Shown here one piece after another: positions 37,886 through 48,159 of a DNA stretch of 64,000 nucleotides. Source of the stretch: an uncultured Prochlorococcus sp. (GTDB taxonomy: Bacteria > Cyanobacteriota > Cyanobacteriia > PCC-6307 > Cyanobiaceae). A model generated the notes under the pieces. That model searched no databases, was not told the origin of the DNA, and saw nothing but the letters and a program-made list of their open reading frames with translations. Position 1 is the first letter of the stretch. Each line of letters begins with the position of its first letter. The DNA lies in NCBI GenBank assembly GCA_902628235.1, contig CACOMD010000001.1, positions 124,001-188,000 of the forward strand. Reading direction: 5' to 3'. The translations under genes were made by a program, and so were the position numbers.

Positions 37886-39142
37886 ATGCACAAAAAAAGA
37901 ATTTTTCATGATCCTATTCATAAAGAAATAGTTATCGATAGTTCAAAAGATGAGGAAGTTATGATAATGGAATTAATAGAAACTGATGTATTTCAAAGAC
38001 TACGTAGAATTAAACAACTTGGAACAGCTTCGTTGGTATTTCATGGCGCTGAATCAAGCAGATTTACGCATTCTATAGGTGTATTTTGTGTTGCAAGAAA
38101 AATTTATAAAAGACTTCTAGAAATTGATCCTAAATTTGAAACTCATAAATTCACACTATTTGGTGCAGCACTTTTACATGATATTGGGCATGGACCTTTG
38201 AGTCATACAAGTGAGCAAGTTTTTTCTCATAAACATGAAGACTGGTCAAAACTTTTAATAAATAATCATGAGCCTATAAATACAATTTTAAAAAAATATG
38301 ATGTTGCCTTACCAAAAAAAATTGGTGAATTATTTTCCTCTAAAAATTTAATATCACATCCTCTAAAAACTTTAATTAGTAGTGAAATTGACTGTGACAG
38401 ACTAGATTATCTTTTAAGAGATAGCTACAATACAGGCACAAAGTATGGTTTAGTTGATTTAGAAAGAATTATTTCCGCACTGACATTCTCTCCTGATGGA
38501 GGTATTGCCATAAAACCAAAAGGGGTTATAGCCATAGAACATTTTTTAATACTTAGAAATATAATGTATAGAACTATCTACAATCACAGAATTAATGAAA
38601 TTTGTACTTGGATTTTAGAGAATATATTTAAAATAATTAGAAGTGAATTTAATCCTAAAATTTGGCTTGATGAATGTTTGAGAAGTTGGATCTTTAACCC
38701 TCAATCACTTGATGTTAAGGATTTCTTATCTAATGATGATGTTAGGCTTTATTATCATTTAAACAAATGGAAAGATGAGGCTCCAAAGCCATTATCAACA
38801 CTTTGCGAAATGTTTATGAATAGAAGTTTACTTAAAGCAGCAAATATAAATTTTCTAAGCAATATCGATAAACTTAAGTTGCTTGCTTTTGCAAGAAAAA
38901 AGGCTGCTAATTTAAATTTTGATCCAACATTATTTTGCGGTATTAAAGAGAAGAAGTTTAATGGTTTTGAATCAAATAATTCTTTAAAAGTTTGGAACGG
39001 TAATACTTTAAAAGAATTGGATTCAGAATCTCCATTAATAAAAATTCTTATCCAAAATCAAGAAAATTCATTATTAATTTATCCATCATGTATCAAGGAG
39101 GATATCTCAAAAGAAATTATTAACTTAAAAGAAAAAATTTAA
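37886..39142 (+). CDS. HD-domain phosphohydrolase
   Basis: A 418-residue member of the HD superfamily related to dGTPase-like and YdhJ-type enzymes. Metal-binding residues are in SRFTHSIGVFCVARK and ALLHDIGHGPLSHTSE, and the final aspartate is in SSEIDCDRLDYLLRDS. Members hydrolyse nucleoside triphosphates or related phosphates; the substrate here is unknown. It is 20 bases after ctpA and ends where minC begins (stop TAA, then ATG), so it may be expressed together with the min genes. Confidence 0.85.
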   Translation: MHKKRIFHDPIHKEIVIDSSKDEEVMIMELIETDVFQRLRRIKQLGTASLVFHGAESSRFTHSIGVFCVARKIYKRLLEIDPKFETHKFTLFGAALLHDIGHGPLSHTSEQVFSHKHEDWSKLLINNHEPINTILKKYDVALPKKIGELFSSKNLISHPLKTLISSEIDCDRLDYLLRDSYNTGTKYGLVDLERIISALTFSPDGGIAIKPKGVIAIEHFLILRNIMYRTIYNHRINEICTWILENIFKIIRSEFNPKIWLDECLRSWIFNPQSLDVKDFLSNDDVRLYYHLNKWKDEAPKPLSTLCEMFMNRSLLKAANINFLSNIDKLKLLAFARKKAANLNFDPTLFCGIKEKKFNGFESNNSLKVWNGNTLKELDSESPLIKILIQNQENSLLIYPSCIKEDISKEIINLKEKI

Positions 39143-39793
39143 ATGCATTTAATTATAAAAGATAATAATAAATTCATTAGTTTTTACTCAAACTCGTTAG
39201 TAGGATTTAATAATTCCATAAATCAAATTGATAAAGTTAATAAAAAAATTAGCGCAAGTTTACACTGTTATGAAGAAAAAATCTCTTGTAACGAATTATT
39301 GGTATTAAAAGAGTTATTACTGAAATCAAATATCAAATTGACAAATATTTATTCATCCTCCAGAGAATCAGTCATCTCAGCAAAATCTTTAAAAATAAAT
39401 GGCATCTACTCTAATAAAAATTTTGACGAATTTAATCCAAAAATTGAAGATCAAATTGATGAAAAAGATCTTACACATTTTGGAATGGTACGTTCAGGAG
39501 ATCAAATATCTTCAAACGGTAATCTTTTCATCATGGGAGATGTAAATCCTGGAGCACAAATATCAGCCAAAAAAAACATTTATGTTTGGGGAAAACTATG
39601 TGGCGTCGCATTCGCTGGGAAAAACGGTAAAGACGACTCAACAATTTCATCTTTATATTTAAATGCACTGCAACTAAGGATTAATGAAACTGTGGCAATA
39701 GGTCCTAAAGAAAAACCTAAAAATAATTATCCAGAAATTGCTCTTCTTGAAAAGGGAAAAATAGTAATCAAACCTTTAATAATAAATTTTTAA
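39143..39793 (+). CDS. minC: Septum site-determining protein MinC
   Basis: A 216-residue FtsZ inhibitor. The N-terminal domain is poorly conserved. The C-terminal beta-helix is clear (RSGDQISSNGNLFIMGDVNP then GAQISAKKNIYVWGKLCG) and binds MinD. With MinD and MinE it keeps the Z ring at mid-cell. The start directly follows the HD gene stop, and minD follows after 119 bases. Confidence 0.9.
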   Translation: MHLIIKDNNKFISFYSNSLVGFNNSINQIDKVNKKISASLHCYEEKISCNELLVLKELLLKSNIKLTNIYSSSRESVISAKSLKINGIYSNKNFDEFNPKIEDQIDEKDLTHFGMVRSGDQISSNGNLFIMGDVNPGAQISAKKNIYVWGKLCGVAFAGKNGKDDSTISSLYLNALQLRINETVAIGPKEKPKNNYPEIALLEKGKIVIKPLIINF

Positions 39794-39912
39794 AATAAAG
39801 CATGATTTTGAAAAATAAATTAATTACAAATAACAATTTTAGATTTACTTAATTTTTGTTGTTTTTAATATCAAAAATTTAACTTATCATCTACACAAAG
39901 TATTAATTTATT

Positions 39913-40728
39913 TTGGCGAAAACTAGCCGCACAATTTTAATTTGTTCAGGGAAGGGTGGTGTTGGTAAAACAACCTTGACGGCAAATCTTGGAATTGCAT
40001 TAGCAAACAGTGGAGCATCAACTGCTGTTCTTGATGCTGATTTTGGTTTAAGAAATCTAGACTTACTATTAGGGCTAGAGAATCGAATAATTTACACAGC
40101 ACAAGATGTATTAGATAATAATTGCCGATTAGATCAAGCATTAGTAAGGCATAAACAAGAACCAAATTTAGCTTTGTTACCAGCTGGAGATCCAAGAATG
40201 CTTGACTGGATGAAGCCTGATGATATGAAAAAAATAAGTAATTTACTAAGTGAAAAATTTGAATATGTTCTGATTGATTGCCCCGCAGGCGTAGAAGATG
40301 GTTTTAAAAATGCTCTTGCAGCCTCCAAAGAAGCAATAGTAGTTACTAATCCAGAATTATCAGCAGTAAGAGATGCAGATAGAGTTGTTGGAATTTTAAA
40401 TACTTGTGATATTCATCCAATTCAACTAGTAGTTAATAGGGTAAGGCCTACTATGATGGCTAATCAAGAAATGCTTTCTATTGATGACGTTACTTCTATA
40501 CTGTCTTTACCGCTTTTAGGAATAGTATTAGAAGATGAGCAAGTAATTATAAGCACAAATAGAGGAGAACCATTAACTTTAAGTGGTAAAAAATCTCCAG
40601 CATCAAAATGTTATTTAAATGTTTCTAAACGACTTAAAGGTGAAGATGTTCCAGTAATAGATCCAAACAAAGAGAACACAAGCTTAAAAGATAAGTTTAT
40701 AAAACTAATGCAAACCAAGATTTTTTAA
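39913..40728 (+). CDS. minD: Septum site-determining ATPase MinD
   Basis: A 271-residue deviant-Walker P-loop ATPase. Seen are the P-loop ICSGKGGVGKTTLTANLG, the signature Asp in AVLDADFG and DCPAGVEDGF. The C-terminus is an amphipathic membrane-targeting helix (LKDKFIKLMQTKIF). It binds MinC at the membrane and is released by MinE. The start is TTG, fixed by the AKTSRTILICSGK N-terminus. minE follows after three bases. Confidence 0.94.
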   Translation: MAKTSRTILICSGKGGVGKTTLTANLGIALANSGASTAVLDADFGLRNLDLLLGLENRIIYTAQDVLDNNCRLDQALVRHKQEPNLALLPAGDPRMLDWMKPDDMKKISNLLSEKFEYVLIDCPAGVEDGFKNALAASKEAIVVTNPELSAVRDADRVVGILNTCDIHPIQLVVNRVRPTMMANQEMLSIDDVTSILSLPLLGIVLEDEQVIISTNRGEPLTLSGKKSPASKCYLNVSKRLKGEDVPVIDPNKENTSLKDKFIKLMQTKIF

Positions 40729-40731
40729 AAA

Positions 40732-41049
40732 ATGACTCTTCGTGACCTTATTAACAAATTATTAGGTAGAGAAACTGCAAGTGCTAATACTGCGAGAGAA
40801 AGACTTCAACTAGTCTTAGCGCATGACCGAGTTGATATGAGTTCATTATCAACAGATCTCCTTGATAAAATGAGAAAAGAAATTCTAGATGTAGTTGCAA
40901 AATATGTCGAAATTGATTTCGATGAAGTTGCGGTAAGCTTAGAAACTGAGGACAGAATGACTGCTCTCGTAGCAAATTTACCCATTAAAAGAACACTTTC
41001 TGGAGAAATACAATTTAAAAATATTGAAAAAAAAAATAAATCAAAATAA
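40732..41049 (+). CDS. minE: Cell division topological factor MinE
   Basis: A 105-residue protein with the anti-MinCD helix in the N-terminal part ([14 protein letters not shown]) and the dimerising C-terminal topological domain ([18 protein letters not shown]). It stimulates MinD ATPase. Its place directly after minD is the usual gene order. Transcription probably ends before tRNA-Thr. Confidence 0.92.
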   Translation: MTLRDLINKLLGRETASANTARERLQLVLAHDRVDMSSLSTDLLDKMRKEILDVVAKYVEIDFDEVAVSLETEDRMTALVANLPIKRTLSGEIQFKNIEKKNKSK

Positions 41050-41090
41050 ATTTTTAAAATTTACCAATCTTTATGTAATATAGATTCTGT

Positions 41091-41162
41091 GCCGGCTTAG
41101 CTCAGCGGTAGAGCAGCGCTTTTGTAAAGCGAAGGCCATCAGTTCAAATCTGTTAGCCGGCA
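41091..41162 (+). tRNA. tRNA-Thr (UGU)
   Basis: A 72-base cloverleaf. The acceptor GCCGGCT pairs with AGCCGGC, the anticodon loop CTTTTGTAAAG gives UGU and the T arm GTTCAAATC is intact. It lies between minE and the convergent small membrane gene. No duplicated 3' fragment was noticed nearby. Confidence 0.96.
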
Positions 41163-41167
41163 TATTT

Positions 41168-41326
41168 TTAGTCTTGTTGTCTGCTGAACAAAAAAGAAAA
41201 AATTATTAATAAGATGATACCCAATAGTCGAATCTCAAAGATACCACTAAAAAATTCAGAAAGGGGTCTAATAATCCAATAAAAAAATGATTGCAATAAA
41301 ATAATAAAAAAAATTAAAGAATACAT
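41168..41326 (-). CDS. Small two-span membrane protein, 52 aa
   Basis: Missing from the ORF track. Two hydrophobic stretches (YSLIFFIILLQSFFYWII and RLLGIILLIIFSFLF) are joined by a short polar turn (RPLSEFFSGIFEI). The ATG directly follows the TAG of tsaC, so translation is coupled. It therefore forms a third member of the prmC-tsaC group. Function unknown; an association with the ribosome or tRNA pathway is not shown. Confidence 0.6.
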   Translation of the reverse strand: MYSLIFFIILLQSFFYWIIRPLSEFFSGIFEIRLLGIILLIIFSFLFSRQQD

Positions 41327-41914
41327 CTATATGATTTCTGACATAGGAATTTGTCCTTCTCTAACTAATCTCCATTTTCCAACTTTTGTCCAAGATATTA
41401 TGGTACTGCCAAGACCACTACATTCTTCCCAAGGGATGGGTCCTAAAAGATCAACTTCTGGCAAATCATTAGAAACTGATTCTGCATCAAAAGATGTTTT
41501 TATTCCAGAAATATTAGCACTTGAGGTAGCCAAAGGACCAGTTTCTAATATTAGAGATCTCGCGCTTAAAGAATCAGGAATCCTTATCCCTAAAGTATTC
41601 TCATCAGTAATAAAATTTAAACTTTTATTTTTTCTAATAGGAATTATTAGAGTGAGTGGACCAGGCCAAAACTTTTCTGCAACTTTTTGAAAATCATCTA
41701 TGGCATCATTGTCAACATAATCTAAAACTTGCTGAATTTGAGAACCCATTAAAATTAATGCCTTATTTTTATCTCGTTTTTTTACTTTGTAAATCATTCC
41801 AGAATACTTTGGCATGCAACCAATTGCGGGAAGAGTATCAGTCTGGAATATTATGGGTTTACCTATCTTTAATTTTTCAAGAGCTTGGATTTGACTAATT
41901 ATTTTCATACACAA
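41327..41914 (-). CDS. tsaC: TsaC/YrdC threonylcarbamoyl-AMP synthase
   Basis: A 195-residue Sua5/YrdC-fold protein that makes threonylcarbamoyl-AMP from threonine, bicarbonate and ATP for the t6A modification of tRNAs reading ANN codons. Recognised by IIFQTDTLPAIGCMPKYSG, VKKRDKNKALILMG and GPLTLIIPIRKN. The start could be either of two close ATGs (MCMK). It follows prmC after 17 bases on the same strand, a common pairing of translation-related genes. Confidence 0.85.
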   Translation of the reverse strand: MCMKIISQIQALEKLKIGKPIIFQTDTLPAIGCMPKYSGMIYKVKKRDKNKALILMGSQIQQVLDYVDNDAIDDFQKVAEKFWPGPLTLIIPIRKNKSLNFITDENTLGIRIPDSLSARSLILETGPLATSSANISGIKTSFDAESVSNDLPEVDLLGPIPWEECSGLGSTIISWTKVGKWRLVREGQIPMSEII

Positions 41915-41931
41915 TGAAAATTTGACTTAAT

Positions 41932-42801
41932 TTATTTATATCTTCCAATTGTAAATCTTCCAATACCAAACATATCATTGATAGTCTTCAAGGAGTCAAA
42001 TCCATTTTCTTGCAATAGATTTTGGATTTTCTTAGATTGATCAAAATGATTTTCCAAGATAAGCCAACCACCTTTTACTAGAAATTTTGGAGCATCTGAA
42101 ATAATTTGTTTGATATGATATAAACCATCTTCCCCTCCATATAACGCTTTCTTGGGTTCAAAATCCATCACTGAAGAAGGTAATTTTTCATAAACTTCTC
42201 TTGGTATATACGGTGGATTGGAGATAGCTAAATTAATCATTCCGGCATAATGAATTAAAGGTTCCCACCAATTACCGCAATAAAAATTTAATTTTGACCC
42301 TGAAGAGATTTTTTTATGATTTTTTTTAGCTATATCAATAGCATTAGTATCTATATCGGTAGCTAAACCTTTCCAACTTCTATTCTCTGAGACTAAAGCA
42401 ATTGCAATTGATCCTGATCCTGTACCTAAATCGGCAAAAATTATATTTTTATCTTCAGGATCGATAATATCGGTGGCTATCTCAACGATTTGCTCTGTTT
42501 CTACGCGCGGTATTAAAACATCAGTGGTTAATTCAAATTTAAAATTACGCCAGTATGAACTTTTACTTATGTATTGAATTGGTTTTGAATGTTGATTATG
42601 CTCTATCCATTTTTTCTTGAGAGAATGAAAATCTATTTTTAAACATACTTTCTCATTAGAATTTATCCTTAACAAAAATAAATCAGATTTAGAAATACCT
42701 CCTATCAAATCTAGTAATAAATAAAAATTATCGATATCCTGTTTTTTATTTTTGATATCTTTAATCCACAAAAAAAGATCCTTTGTGGAAATTTCAAACA
42801 T
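41932..42801 (-). CDS. prmC: Release factor glutamine methyltransferase PrmC
   Basis: A 289-residue SAM-dependent enzyme that methylates the glutamine of the GGQ motif in release factors. The helical N-terminal domain is followed by a Rossmann methyltransferase with ADLGTGSGSIAIAL (SAM site) and the substrate motif SNPPYIPREV. The C-terminus ends in the short beta strand typical of HemK/PrmC. It is the first gene of the prmC-tsaC unit and divergent from psbM's neighbour region. Confidence 0.92.
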   Translation of the reverse strand: MFEISTKDLFLWIKDIKNKKQDIDNFYLLLDLIGGISKSDLFLLRINSNEKVCLKIDFHSLKKKWIEHNQHSKPIQYISKSSYWRNFKFELTTDVLIPRVETEQIVEIATDIIDPEDKNIIFADLGTGSGSIAIALVSENRSWKGLATDIDTNAIDIAKKNHKKISSGSKLNFYCGNWWEPLIHYAGMINLAISNPPYIPREVYEKLPSSVMDFEPKKALYGGEDGLYHIKQIISDAPKFLVKGGWLILENHFDQSKKIQNLLQENGFDSLKTINDMFGIGRFTIGRYK

Positions 42802-42818
42802 TACTTAAATTAAATTTT

Positions 42819-42977
42819 TTAATTTTTTGGTTTTGGTCCAAGCCTACCTTTACTTGAGTCAGAATAAAAGCTTGATTTTTCACCATCACTAGTTGATATA
42901 AATAATCCAATTAAAAAAATCGTTGGTACTCCTACAAAAAGTAAACTTGCAACGAATCCAAAATTTGTTGTTTCCAT
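42819..42977 (-). CDS. psbM: Photosystem II protein M
   Basis: A 52-residue form, missing from the ORF track. It begins METTNFGFVASLLFVGVPTI, the single PSII transmembrane helix, and carries a long polar tail (SDGEKSSFYSDSSKGRLG) that I recall for Prochlorococcus PsbM but not for other cyanobacteria, where the protein is about 35 residues. PsbM sits at the PSII dimer interface. The stop is 18 bases from the prmC start on the same strand. Confidence 0.85.
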   Translation of the reverse strand: METTNFGFVASLLFVGVPTIFLIGLFISTSDGEKSSFYSDSSKGRLGPKPKN

Positions 42978-43364
42978 TTAGATAAGATCAAATTGATAAA
43001 TAAACTATAAACAGTAAAATGTATTTAAAGTGGAAAAATCAATAAAGAACTTCAACTCATTAACAGTCTTAAACAATTTCTAAGATAAATATCAACTTTT
43101 AAAGATTAATAATTTTAAAAATTTGTTTAAATATTTTGTTAAATATTTGTTTTTTTGCAATATTTACTCATGAAACTTTGAGAATTGTGACCAAAATATT
43201 AACAAATTTTCCTCAATTATTTAGCTAAAAGGTAGTTATACTATGGTTTAACACGAATCTTACAAAATAATTTAATTAATTACAAAATCCACTGAACTAG
43301 TAAAAAAACCCTTACTATCATGATGTTTAGCTGTTAAAACAGCATCTCTATTAAGAATTGACCG
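42978..43364. promoter_or_regulatory. psbB: Upstream region of psbM and psbB
   Basis: About 390 bases with no gene between two divergent photosystem II genes. A -10 candidate TATACT at 43237-43242 lies 120 bases before psbB, without a good -35. A GCTGT-TAAA-ACAGC hairpin at 43330-43343 would lie in the psbB leader, just before the start, where it could affect translation. Confidence 0.4.
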
Positions 43365-44888
43365 ATGGGATTGCCCTGGTATCGAGTGCACACAGTAGTT
43401 ATAAACGACCCAGGTCGTCTACTCGCTGTGCATCTCATGCATACTGCATTATTAGCCGGCTGGGCCGGCTCTATGGCCCTTTATGAATTGGCCATTTTTG
43501 ACCCTTCTGACCCTGTTTTTAATCCAATGTGGAGACAGGGTATGTACGTTATGCCATTTATGGCAAGACTAGGAATTACTAGTAGTTGGAACGGATGGGA
43601 TATCACCGGAGCAACAGGCGTTGATCCAGGTTTTTGGAGTTTTGAAGGTGTTGCCGCTGCCCACATTGTGTTTAGCGGACTTTTAATGCTCGCTTCAATT
43701 TGGCATTGGACATACTGGGACTTGGATCTCTGGGAAGACTCAAGAACTGGTGAACCAGCTCTTGATTTACCAAGAATATTTGGTATTCATTTACTTTTAG
43801 CTGGTTTAACTTGTTTTGGCTTTGGAGCTTTTCATTGTGCGAACGTAGGTATATGGGTTTCAGATCCATATGGACTTACTGGGCACGTTGAACCAGTTGC
43901 CCCATCATGGGGAGCAGAAGGATTTAATCCTTTCAATCCAGGTGGAATAGTTGCCAACCACATAGCTGCTGGCCTTATGGGTATCATTGGGGGAATTTTT
44001 CACATAACCAATAGACCAGGAGAAAGACTTTATAAAGCTTTAAAGCTTGGAAGTCTTGAAGGGGTATTAGCAAGTGCTCTTGCGGCTGTTTTGTTTGTCT
44101 CATTTGTTGTAGCAGGAACCATGTGGTACGGTTCAGCAACTACTCCAATTGAGCTTTTTGGACCAACAAGATATCAATGGGATTCAAGTTACTTCAAAAC
44201 AGAAATAAATCGAAGAGTTCAGACAGCTATTGATAATGGAGCAACAAAGGAAGAAGCTTATGCTTCAATCCCTGAAAAACTTGCTTTCTACGACTATGTA
44301 GGAAATAGCCCAGCTAAAGGTGGACTTTTCAGAGTTGGAGCTCTTGTCAATGGTGATGGCTTACCAACAGGTTGGCAAGGTCATATTTCCTTCCAAGATA
44401 AAGAGGGTAATGAACTTGAAGTCAGAAGAATTCCTAATTTCTTTGAAAACTTCCCAGTTATCCTTGAAGACAAAGAAGGAAACGTCAGAGCTGACATTCC
44501 ATTTAGAAGAGCTGAAGCTAAGTATTCATTCGAACAAACTGGTATTACAGCAACTATTTATGGTGGTGATTTAAATGGTCAAACATTTACAGACCCTGCT
44601 GTAGTCAAAAGATTAGCTAGAAAAGCTCAACTTGGTGAAGCCTTTAAATTTGATAGAGAAACCTACAAATCAGACGGTGTATTCCGTAGCTCCCCACGAG
44701 CATGGTTCACTTATGCACATTTATGCTTTGGTTTGCTCTTCTTATTTGGTCATTGGTGGCATGCTTCAAGAACTCTATACAGAGAGAGATTCGCAGGAAT
44801 TTCTGCAGATTTTGGAGATCAAGTAGAATTTGGTCTTTTCAAGAAGCTTGGTGATGAAACCACAAGAAGAATACCTGGAAAGGTTTAA
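43365..44888 (+). CDS. psbB: Photosystem II CP47 chlorophyll apoprotein
   Basis: A 507-residue inner antenna of photosystem II with six membrane spans and a large lumenal loop (about residues 260-440). Chlorophyll-ligating histidines are seen in [35 protein letters not shown] and [15 protein letters not shown]. It passes excitation to the reaction centre. It has its own promoter region, and psbT follows after 24 bases, then a strong terminator, so the two form a compact operon. Minus-strand ORFs over it are shadows. Confidence 0.96.
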   Translation: MGLPWYRVHTVVINDPGRLLAVHLMHTALLAGWAGSMALYELAIFDPSDPVFNPMWRQGMYVMPFMARLGITSSWNGWDITGATGVDPGFWSFEGVAAAHIVFSGLLMLASIWHWTYWDLDLWEDSRTGEPALDLPRIFGIHLLLAGLTCFGFGAFHCANVGIWVSDPYGLTGHVEPVAPSWGAEGFNPFNPGGIVANHIAAGLMGIIGGIFHITNRPGERLYKALKLGSLEGVLASALAAVLFVSFVVAGTMWYGSATTPIELFGPTRYQWDSSYFKTEINRRVQTAIDNGATKEEAYASIPEKLAFYDYVGNSPAKGGLFRVGALVNGDGLPTGWQGHISFQDKEGNELEVRRIPNFFENFPVILEDKEGNVRADIPFRRAEAKYSFEQTGITATIYGGDLNGQTFTDPAVVKRLARKAQLGEAFKFDRETYKSDGVFRSSPRAWFTYAHLCFGLLFLFGHWWHASRTLYRERFAGISADFGDQVEFGLFKKLGDETTRRIPGKV

Positions 44889-44912
44889 TTAACATTATTT
44901 ATTTATTTTCTT

Positions 44913-45017
44913 ATGGAAGCATTTGCTTACGTGCTAATTTTAACTCTCGCAGTAGTTACTCTATTCTTTGCCGTAGCCTTTAGAGATCCTCCTAAATGGG
45001 ATCAAAAAGATAGGTAA
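44913..45017 (+). CDS. psbT: Photosystem II protein T
   Basis: A 34-residue protein, too short for the ORF track: [20 protein letters not shown] followed by [12 protein letters not shown]. One span, with the stroma-exposed polar tail typical of PsbT, which sits at the PSII dimer interface near the plastoquinone site. It directly follows psbB and is ended by an intrinsic terminator starting four bases after its stop. Confidence 0.93.
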   Translation: MEAFAYVLILTLAVVTLFFAVAFRDPPKWDQKDR

Positions 45018-45020
45018 AAA

Positions 45021-45057
45021 AAAACCTCACTTTCTAATTTAAGTGAGGTTTTTTTTT
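45021..45057 (+). terminator. Intrinsic terminator of psbB-psbT
   Basis: AACCTCACTT and AAGTGAGGTT form a perfect ten-pair stem with an eight-base loop, followed by T residues. A preceding A run would let it act on the other strand as well. It directly follows the psbT stop. Confidence 0.92.
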
Positions 45058-45121
45058 GTGAAGCTTTTCATTGCATATAAAATTGACTAGTATTAGGGTT
45101 ACATCTTTTTTATTTGACTAG

Positions 45122-45601
45122 ATGCAGTGTCCAAATTGTCAAAATACAGATAGCAGAGTTTTAGAATCTAGATCTGCTGACACTGGTAAAAGTGTAAGGA
45201 GAAGGAGAGAATGTTTAAATTGCAGTTCAAGATTCACTACTTATGAAAGAATTGAATCAATGCCAATAGCAGTAATTAAGAAGGATGGAAGTAGAGAACT
45301 TTTCAATAAAGATAAACTAATTAAAGGCATATCACGTGCTTGTGAAAAAACAACGTTTACAAGTGAGTCCATTTTAAATTTTGTTGACTCCATAGAATCA
45401 CAAATTATTCAAGACTCAAATAAAGATATTAAATCTTCAGAAATTGGAGAATTAATTCTTAATAATCTTAGAAATGAAAATGAAGTTGCCTATATAAGAT
45501 TTGCATCGGTTTATAGAAAATTCAATGGAGTTAAAGATTTTATTGCGACGCTTCAATCTTTGAAAAATACATCCAAGAATGAATTAGCTTCAATTCTCTA
45601 A
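45122..45601 (+). CDS. nrdR: Transcriptional repressor NrdR
   Basis: A 159-residue regulator of ribonucleotide reductase genes. The N-terminal zinc ribbon ([15 protein letters not shown] and [12 protein letters not shown]) is followed by an ATP-cone domain ([19 protein letters not shown]) that senses ATP/dATP. Length is standard. The ATG is preceded by a short gap after the psbT terminator, so it has its own promoter. Confidence 0.94.
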   Translation: MQCPNCQNTDSRVLESRSADTGKSVRRRRECLNCSSRFTTYERIESMPIAVIKKDGSRELFNKDKLIKGISRACEKTTFTSESILNFVDSIESQIIQDSNKDIKSSEIGELILNNLRNENEVAYIRFASVYRKFNGVKDFIATLQSLKNTSKNELASIL

Positions 45602-45703
45602 AATTAAGCATATTAAAGTGTAGAATATAAAAAATTTAGTGTATTTATACGGCAGGCTGAATACACCTCTTTCTCACTACCTAAGGTAGACTGCTTAAAA
45701 CAA

Positions 45704-46798
45704 ATGAACGAAAATTCTCCCCAAACATCAACAGAATCAATTGGTGAAGTTAACACAATAGATGTTAAAGAGGATGAAAAAAATCCAGATAGTACTGCGA
45801 ATCATGAATTAACTTACAAAGATAAAGAAATACCCCCTGCAGACGAGTCTTCTAGTAGAAGAAATAATGATTTAGAAAATGCTGGTTTTACTCAAGAGGA
45901 ATTTGCTTCATTATTAGGGAAGTATGACTATAATTTTAAGCCAGGCGATCTTGTAAAAGGAACAGTTTTCGCTCTCGAACCCAAAGGAGCGATGATAGAT
46001 ATCGGAGCGAAAACTGCAGCATTTATGCCAATGCAAGAAGTCTCTATTAATAGAGTCGAGGGATTAAGTGATGTTTTACAGCCCTCTGAGTCAAGAGAAT
46101 TCTTCATAATGACTGAAGAGAATGAAGATGGGCAACTTGCATTATCAATCAGAAGAATCGAATACCAGAGAGCTTGGGAAAGAGTTAGGCAATTACAGAA
46201 AGAGGATGCAACTATTTATTCTGAGGTTTTTGCTACAAATAGAGGAGGTGCTTTAGTAAGAGTAGAAGGTTTAAGAGGTTTTATACCTGGCTCTCATATA
46301 AGTGCGCGTAAAATCAAAGAAGATCTTGAAGGGGAACATTTACCATTAAAATTTTTGGAAGTTGATGAAGAAAGGAACCGATTAGTACTAAGTCATAGAA
46401 GAGCATTGGTTGAGAAGAAAATGAACAGATTAGAAGTTGGTGAAGTAGTTGTAGGCTCAGTGAAAGGAATCAAACCATATGGAGCTTTTATAGATATTGG
46501 TGGAGTAAGTGGACTGCTTCATATTTCTGAAATTAGTCACGAACATATTGAAACTCCACATAATATTTTAAACGTTAATGATCAAATGAAAGTTATGATA
46601 ATAGATTTAGATTCTGAAAGAGGTAGAATTTCACTATCTACAAAAGCTCTAGAACCTGAACCAGGTGATATGCTCACGGATCCTCAAAAAGTTTTTAATA
46701 AAGCTGAAGAGATGGCTGCCAAATATAAGCAAATGTTATTTGAACAAACAGATGAAAATGAAGAACAATTAGCTGCAACAAATCAAGAAAATGAATAA
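45704..46798 (+). CDS. rpsA: Ribosomal protein S1 homologue (three S1 domains)
   Basis: A 364-residue RNA-binding protein with an acidic, disordered N-terminus of about 75 residues and three S1 domains beginning around YNFKPGDLVKGTVFALEP, then SEVFATNRGGALVRVEG and EVVVGSVKGIKPYGAFIDIG. Cyanobacterial S1 is shorter than the six-domain E. coli form, so this is complete. It helps the 30S subunit bind mRNA. A CTACC-TAA-GGTAG hairpin sits about 15 bases before the start codon and may influence its translation. Confidence 0.9.
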   Translation: MNENSPQTSTESIGEVNTIDVKEDEKNPDSTANHELTYKDKEIPPADESSSRRNNDLENAGFTQEEFASLLGKYDYNFKPGDLVKGTVFALEPKGAMIDIGAKTAAFMPMQEVSINRVEGLSDVLQPSESREFFIMTEENEDGQLALSIRRIEYQRAWERVRQLQKEDATIYSEVFATNRGGALVRVEGLRGFIPGSHISARKIKEDLEGEHLPLKFLEVDEERNRLVLSHRRALVEKKMNRLEVGEVVVGSVKGIKPYGAFIDIGGVSGLLHISEISHEHIETPHNILNVNDQMKVMIIDLDSERGRISLSTKALEPEPGDMLTDPQKVFNKAEEMAAKYKQMLFEQTDENEEQLAATNQENE

Positions 46799-46911
46799 TT
46801 TAATTTAAATTTTTGATTTAATATAAATAAGCCAAAACATTAAAATTAAAGTTAATAAAACAATAGTATAAAACTATTTTGTTAACCTAATTTGTATAGA
46901 TAAATAATTAA

Positions 46912-48159
46912 ATGAGTAGCTTTGTTTTCACTTCTGAATCAGTTACAGAAGGTCATCCTGATAAAATATGTGACCAGATAAGTGATGCAGTTCTTGATGC
47001 TCTTCTTTTCCAAGACCCCGAAAGCAGAGTAGCATGTGAAACAGTTGTAAATACTGGTCTTTGTCTATTAACAGGAGAGATTACAACTAAAGCAAAAGTT
47101 GATTATATCAAAATCGCAAGAAATGTTATTGATCAAATTGGGTATAAAGGTTTTAAGGCTGGAGGCTTTGACGCAAATAGTTGTGCCGTTTTAGTTGCAT
47201 TAGATGAACAGTCTCCTGACATCGCTCAAGGAGTAGATGAAGCTGACGACAATAACGAGGATTCCAAAAATAACATTGGAGCAGGAGATCAAGGGATAAT
47301 GTTTGGTTATGCTTGCGATGAAACTCCTGAGCTGATGCCTCTGCCAATTAGCTTGGCTCATAGATTAGCTAGACAACTATCAAAAATTAGACATGAAAAT
47401 ATTCTTAACTATCTTTTACCTGATGGAAAAACTCAAGTCAGTGTTAATTATCAAGAAGACAAACCAGAATCAATTAACACAATTTTAATTTCGACACAAC
47501 ACTTATCTGAAGTTGAAGGATTAACAAATGAAAAAGAAATAAGAGAAAAAATTACTAAAGATCTTTGGGATAAAGTAGTACTCCCAGCCACTCACGACTT
47601 AAAAATAAAACCTCAAAAAGACAAGACAAGATTTCTTGTAAATCCTACAGGAAAATTTGTGGTAGGAGGACCTCAGGGTGATGCAGGCTTAACTGGTAGA
47701 AAAATCATTGTTGATACTTATGGAGGCTATGCCAGACATGGTGGAGGAGCTTTCTCAGGCAAAGACCCTACAAAAGTTGATAGATCAGCAGCGTATGCTG
47801 CAAGATACGTTGCGAAATCAATTGTGAAAGCAAAATTTGCTAAAAAAGCAGAAGTTCAATTAAGTTACGCAATTGGTGTAGCTAATCCAATATCAATACT
47901 TATAGAAACTTTTGGAACTGGAATATATTCTCAATCTGACTTGATTGAGATTATTAATAATAATTTTGATCTAAGACCTGCCTCAATTCTAGAAGAATTT
48001 GATTTAAGAAATTTACCTAAGAAATTGGGTGGTGAATTTTTTGTTAAAACTGCTGCTTATGGACATTTTGGAAGAGAAGATTTATCGTTGCCATGGGAAA
48101 ATGTAGATGAGAAGGTAAAAGATTTAATTAAATTTGCTAAAAATTACTCAAAAATTTAA
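46912..48159 (+). CDS. metK: S-adenosylmethionine synthetase
   Basis: A 415-residue enzyme that makes SAM from methionine and ATP. Signatures include [20 protein letters not shown] at the N-terminus, [15 protein letters not shown] (the family hexapeptide region) and [20 protein letters not shown] with the phosphate-binding lysine and arginine. Length is slightly above the usual 390. It is preceded by about 110 AT-rich bases, and the sugar-kinase gene overlaps its stop by one base. Confidence 0.95.
   Translation: MSSFVFTSESVTEGHPDKICDQISDAVLDALLFQDPESRVACETVVNTGLCLLTGEITTKAKVDYIKIARNVIDQIGYKGFKAGGFDANSCAVLVALDEQSPDIAQGVDEADDNNEDSKNNIGAGDQGIMFGYACDETPELMPLPISLAHRLARQLSKIRHENILNYLLPDGKTQVSVNYQEDKPESINTILISTQHLSEVEGLTNEKEIREKITKDLWDKVVLPATHDLKIKPQKDKTRFLVNPTGKFVVGGPQGDAGLTGRKIIVDTYGGYARHGGGAFSGKDPTKVDRSAAYAARYVAKSIVKAKFAKKAEVQLSYAIGVANPISILIETFGTGIYSQSDLIEIINNNFDLRPASILEEFDLRNLPKKLGGEFFVKTAAYGHFGREDLSLPWENVDEKVKDLIKFAKNYSKI

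Noticed and set aside
39923-40328. Minus-strand ORFs within minD
   Set aside because: Shadows of a clearly conserved gene.
46861-46911. SAM riboswitch before metK
   Set aside because: Only a short ATAGT-ATAAA-ACTAT hairpin is present; no SAM-riboswitch core seen.
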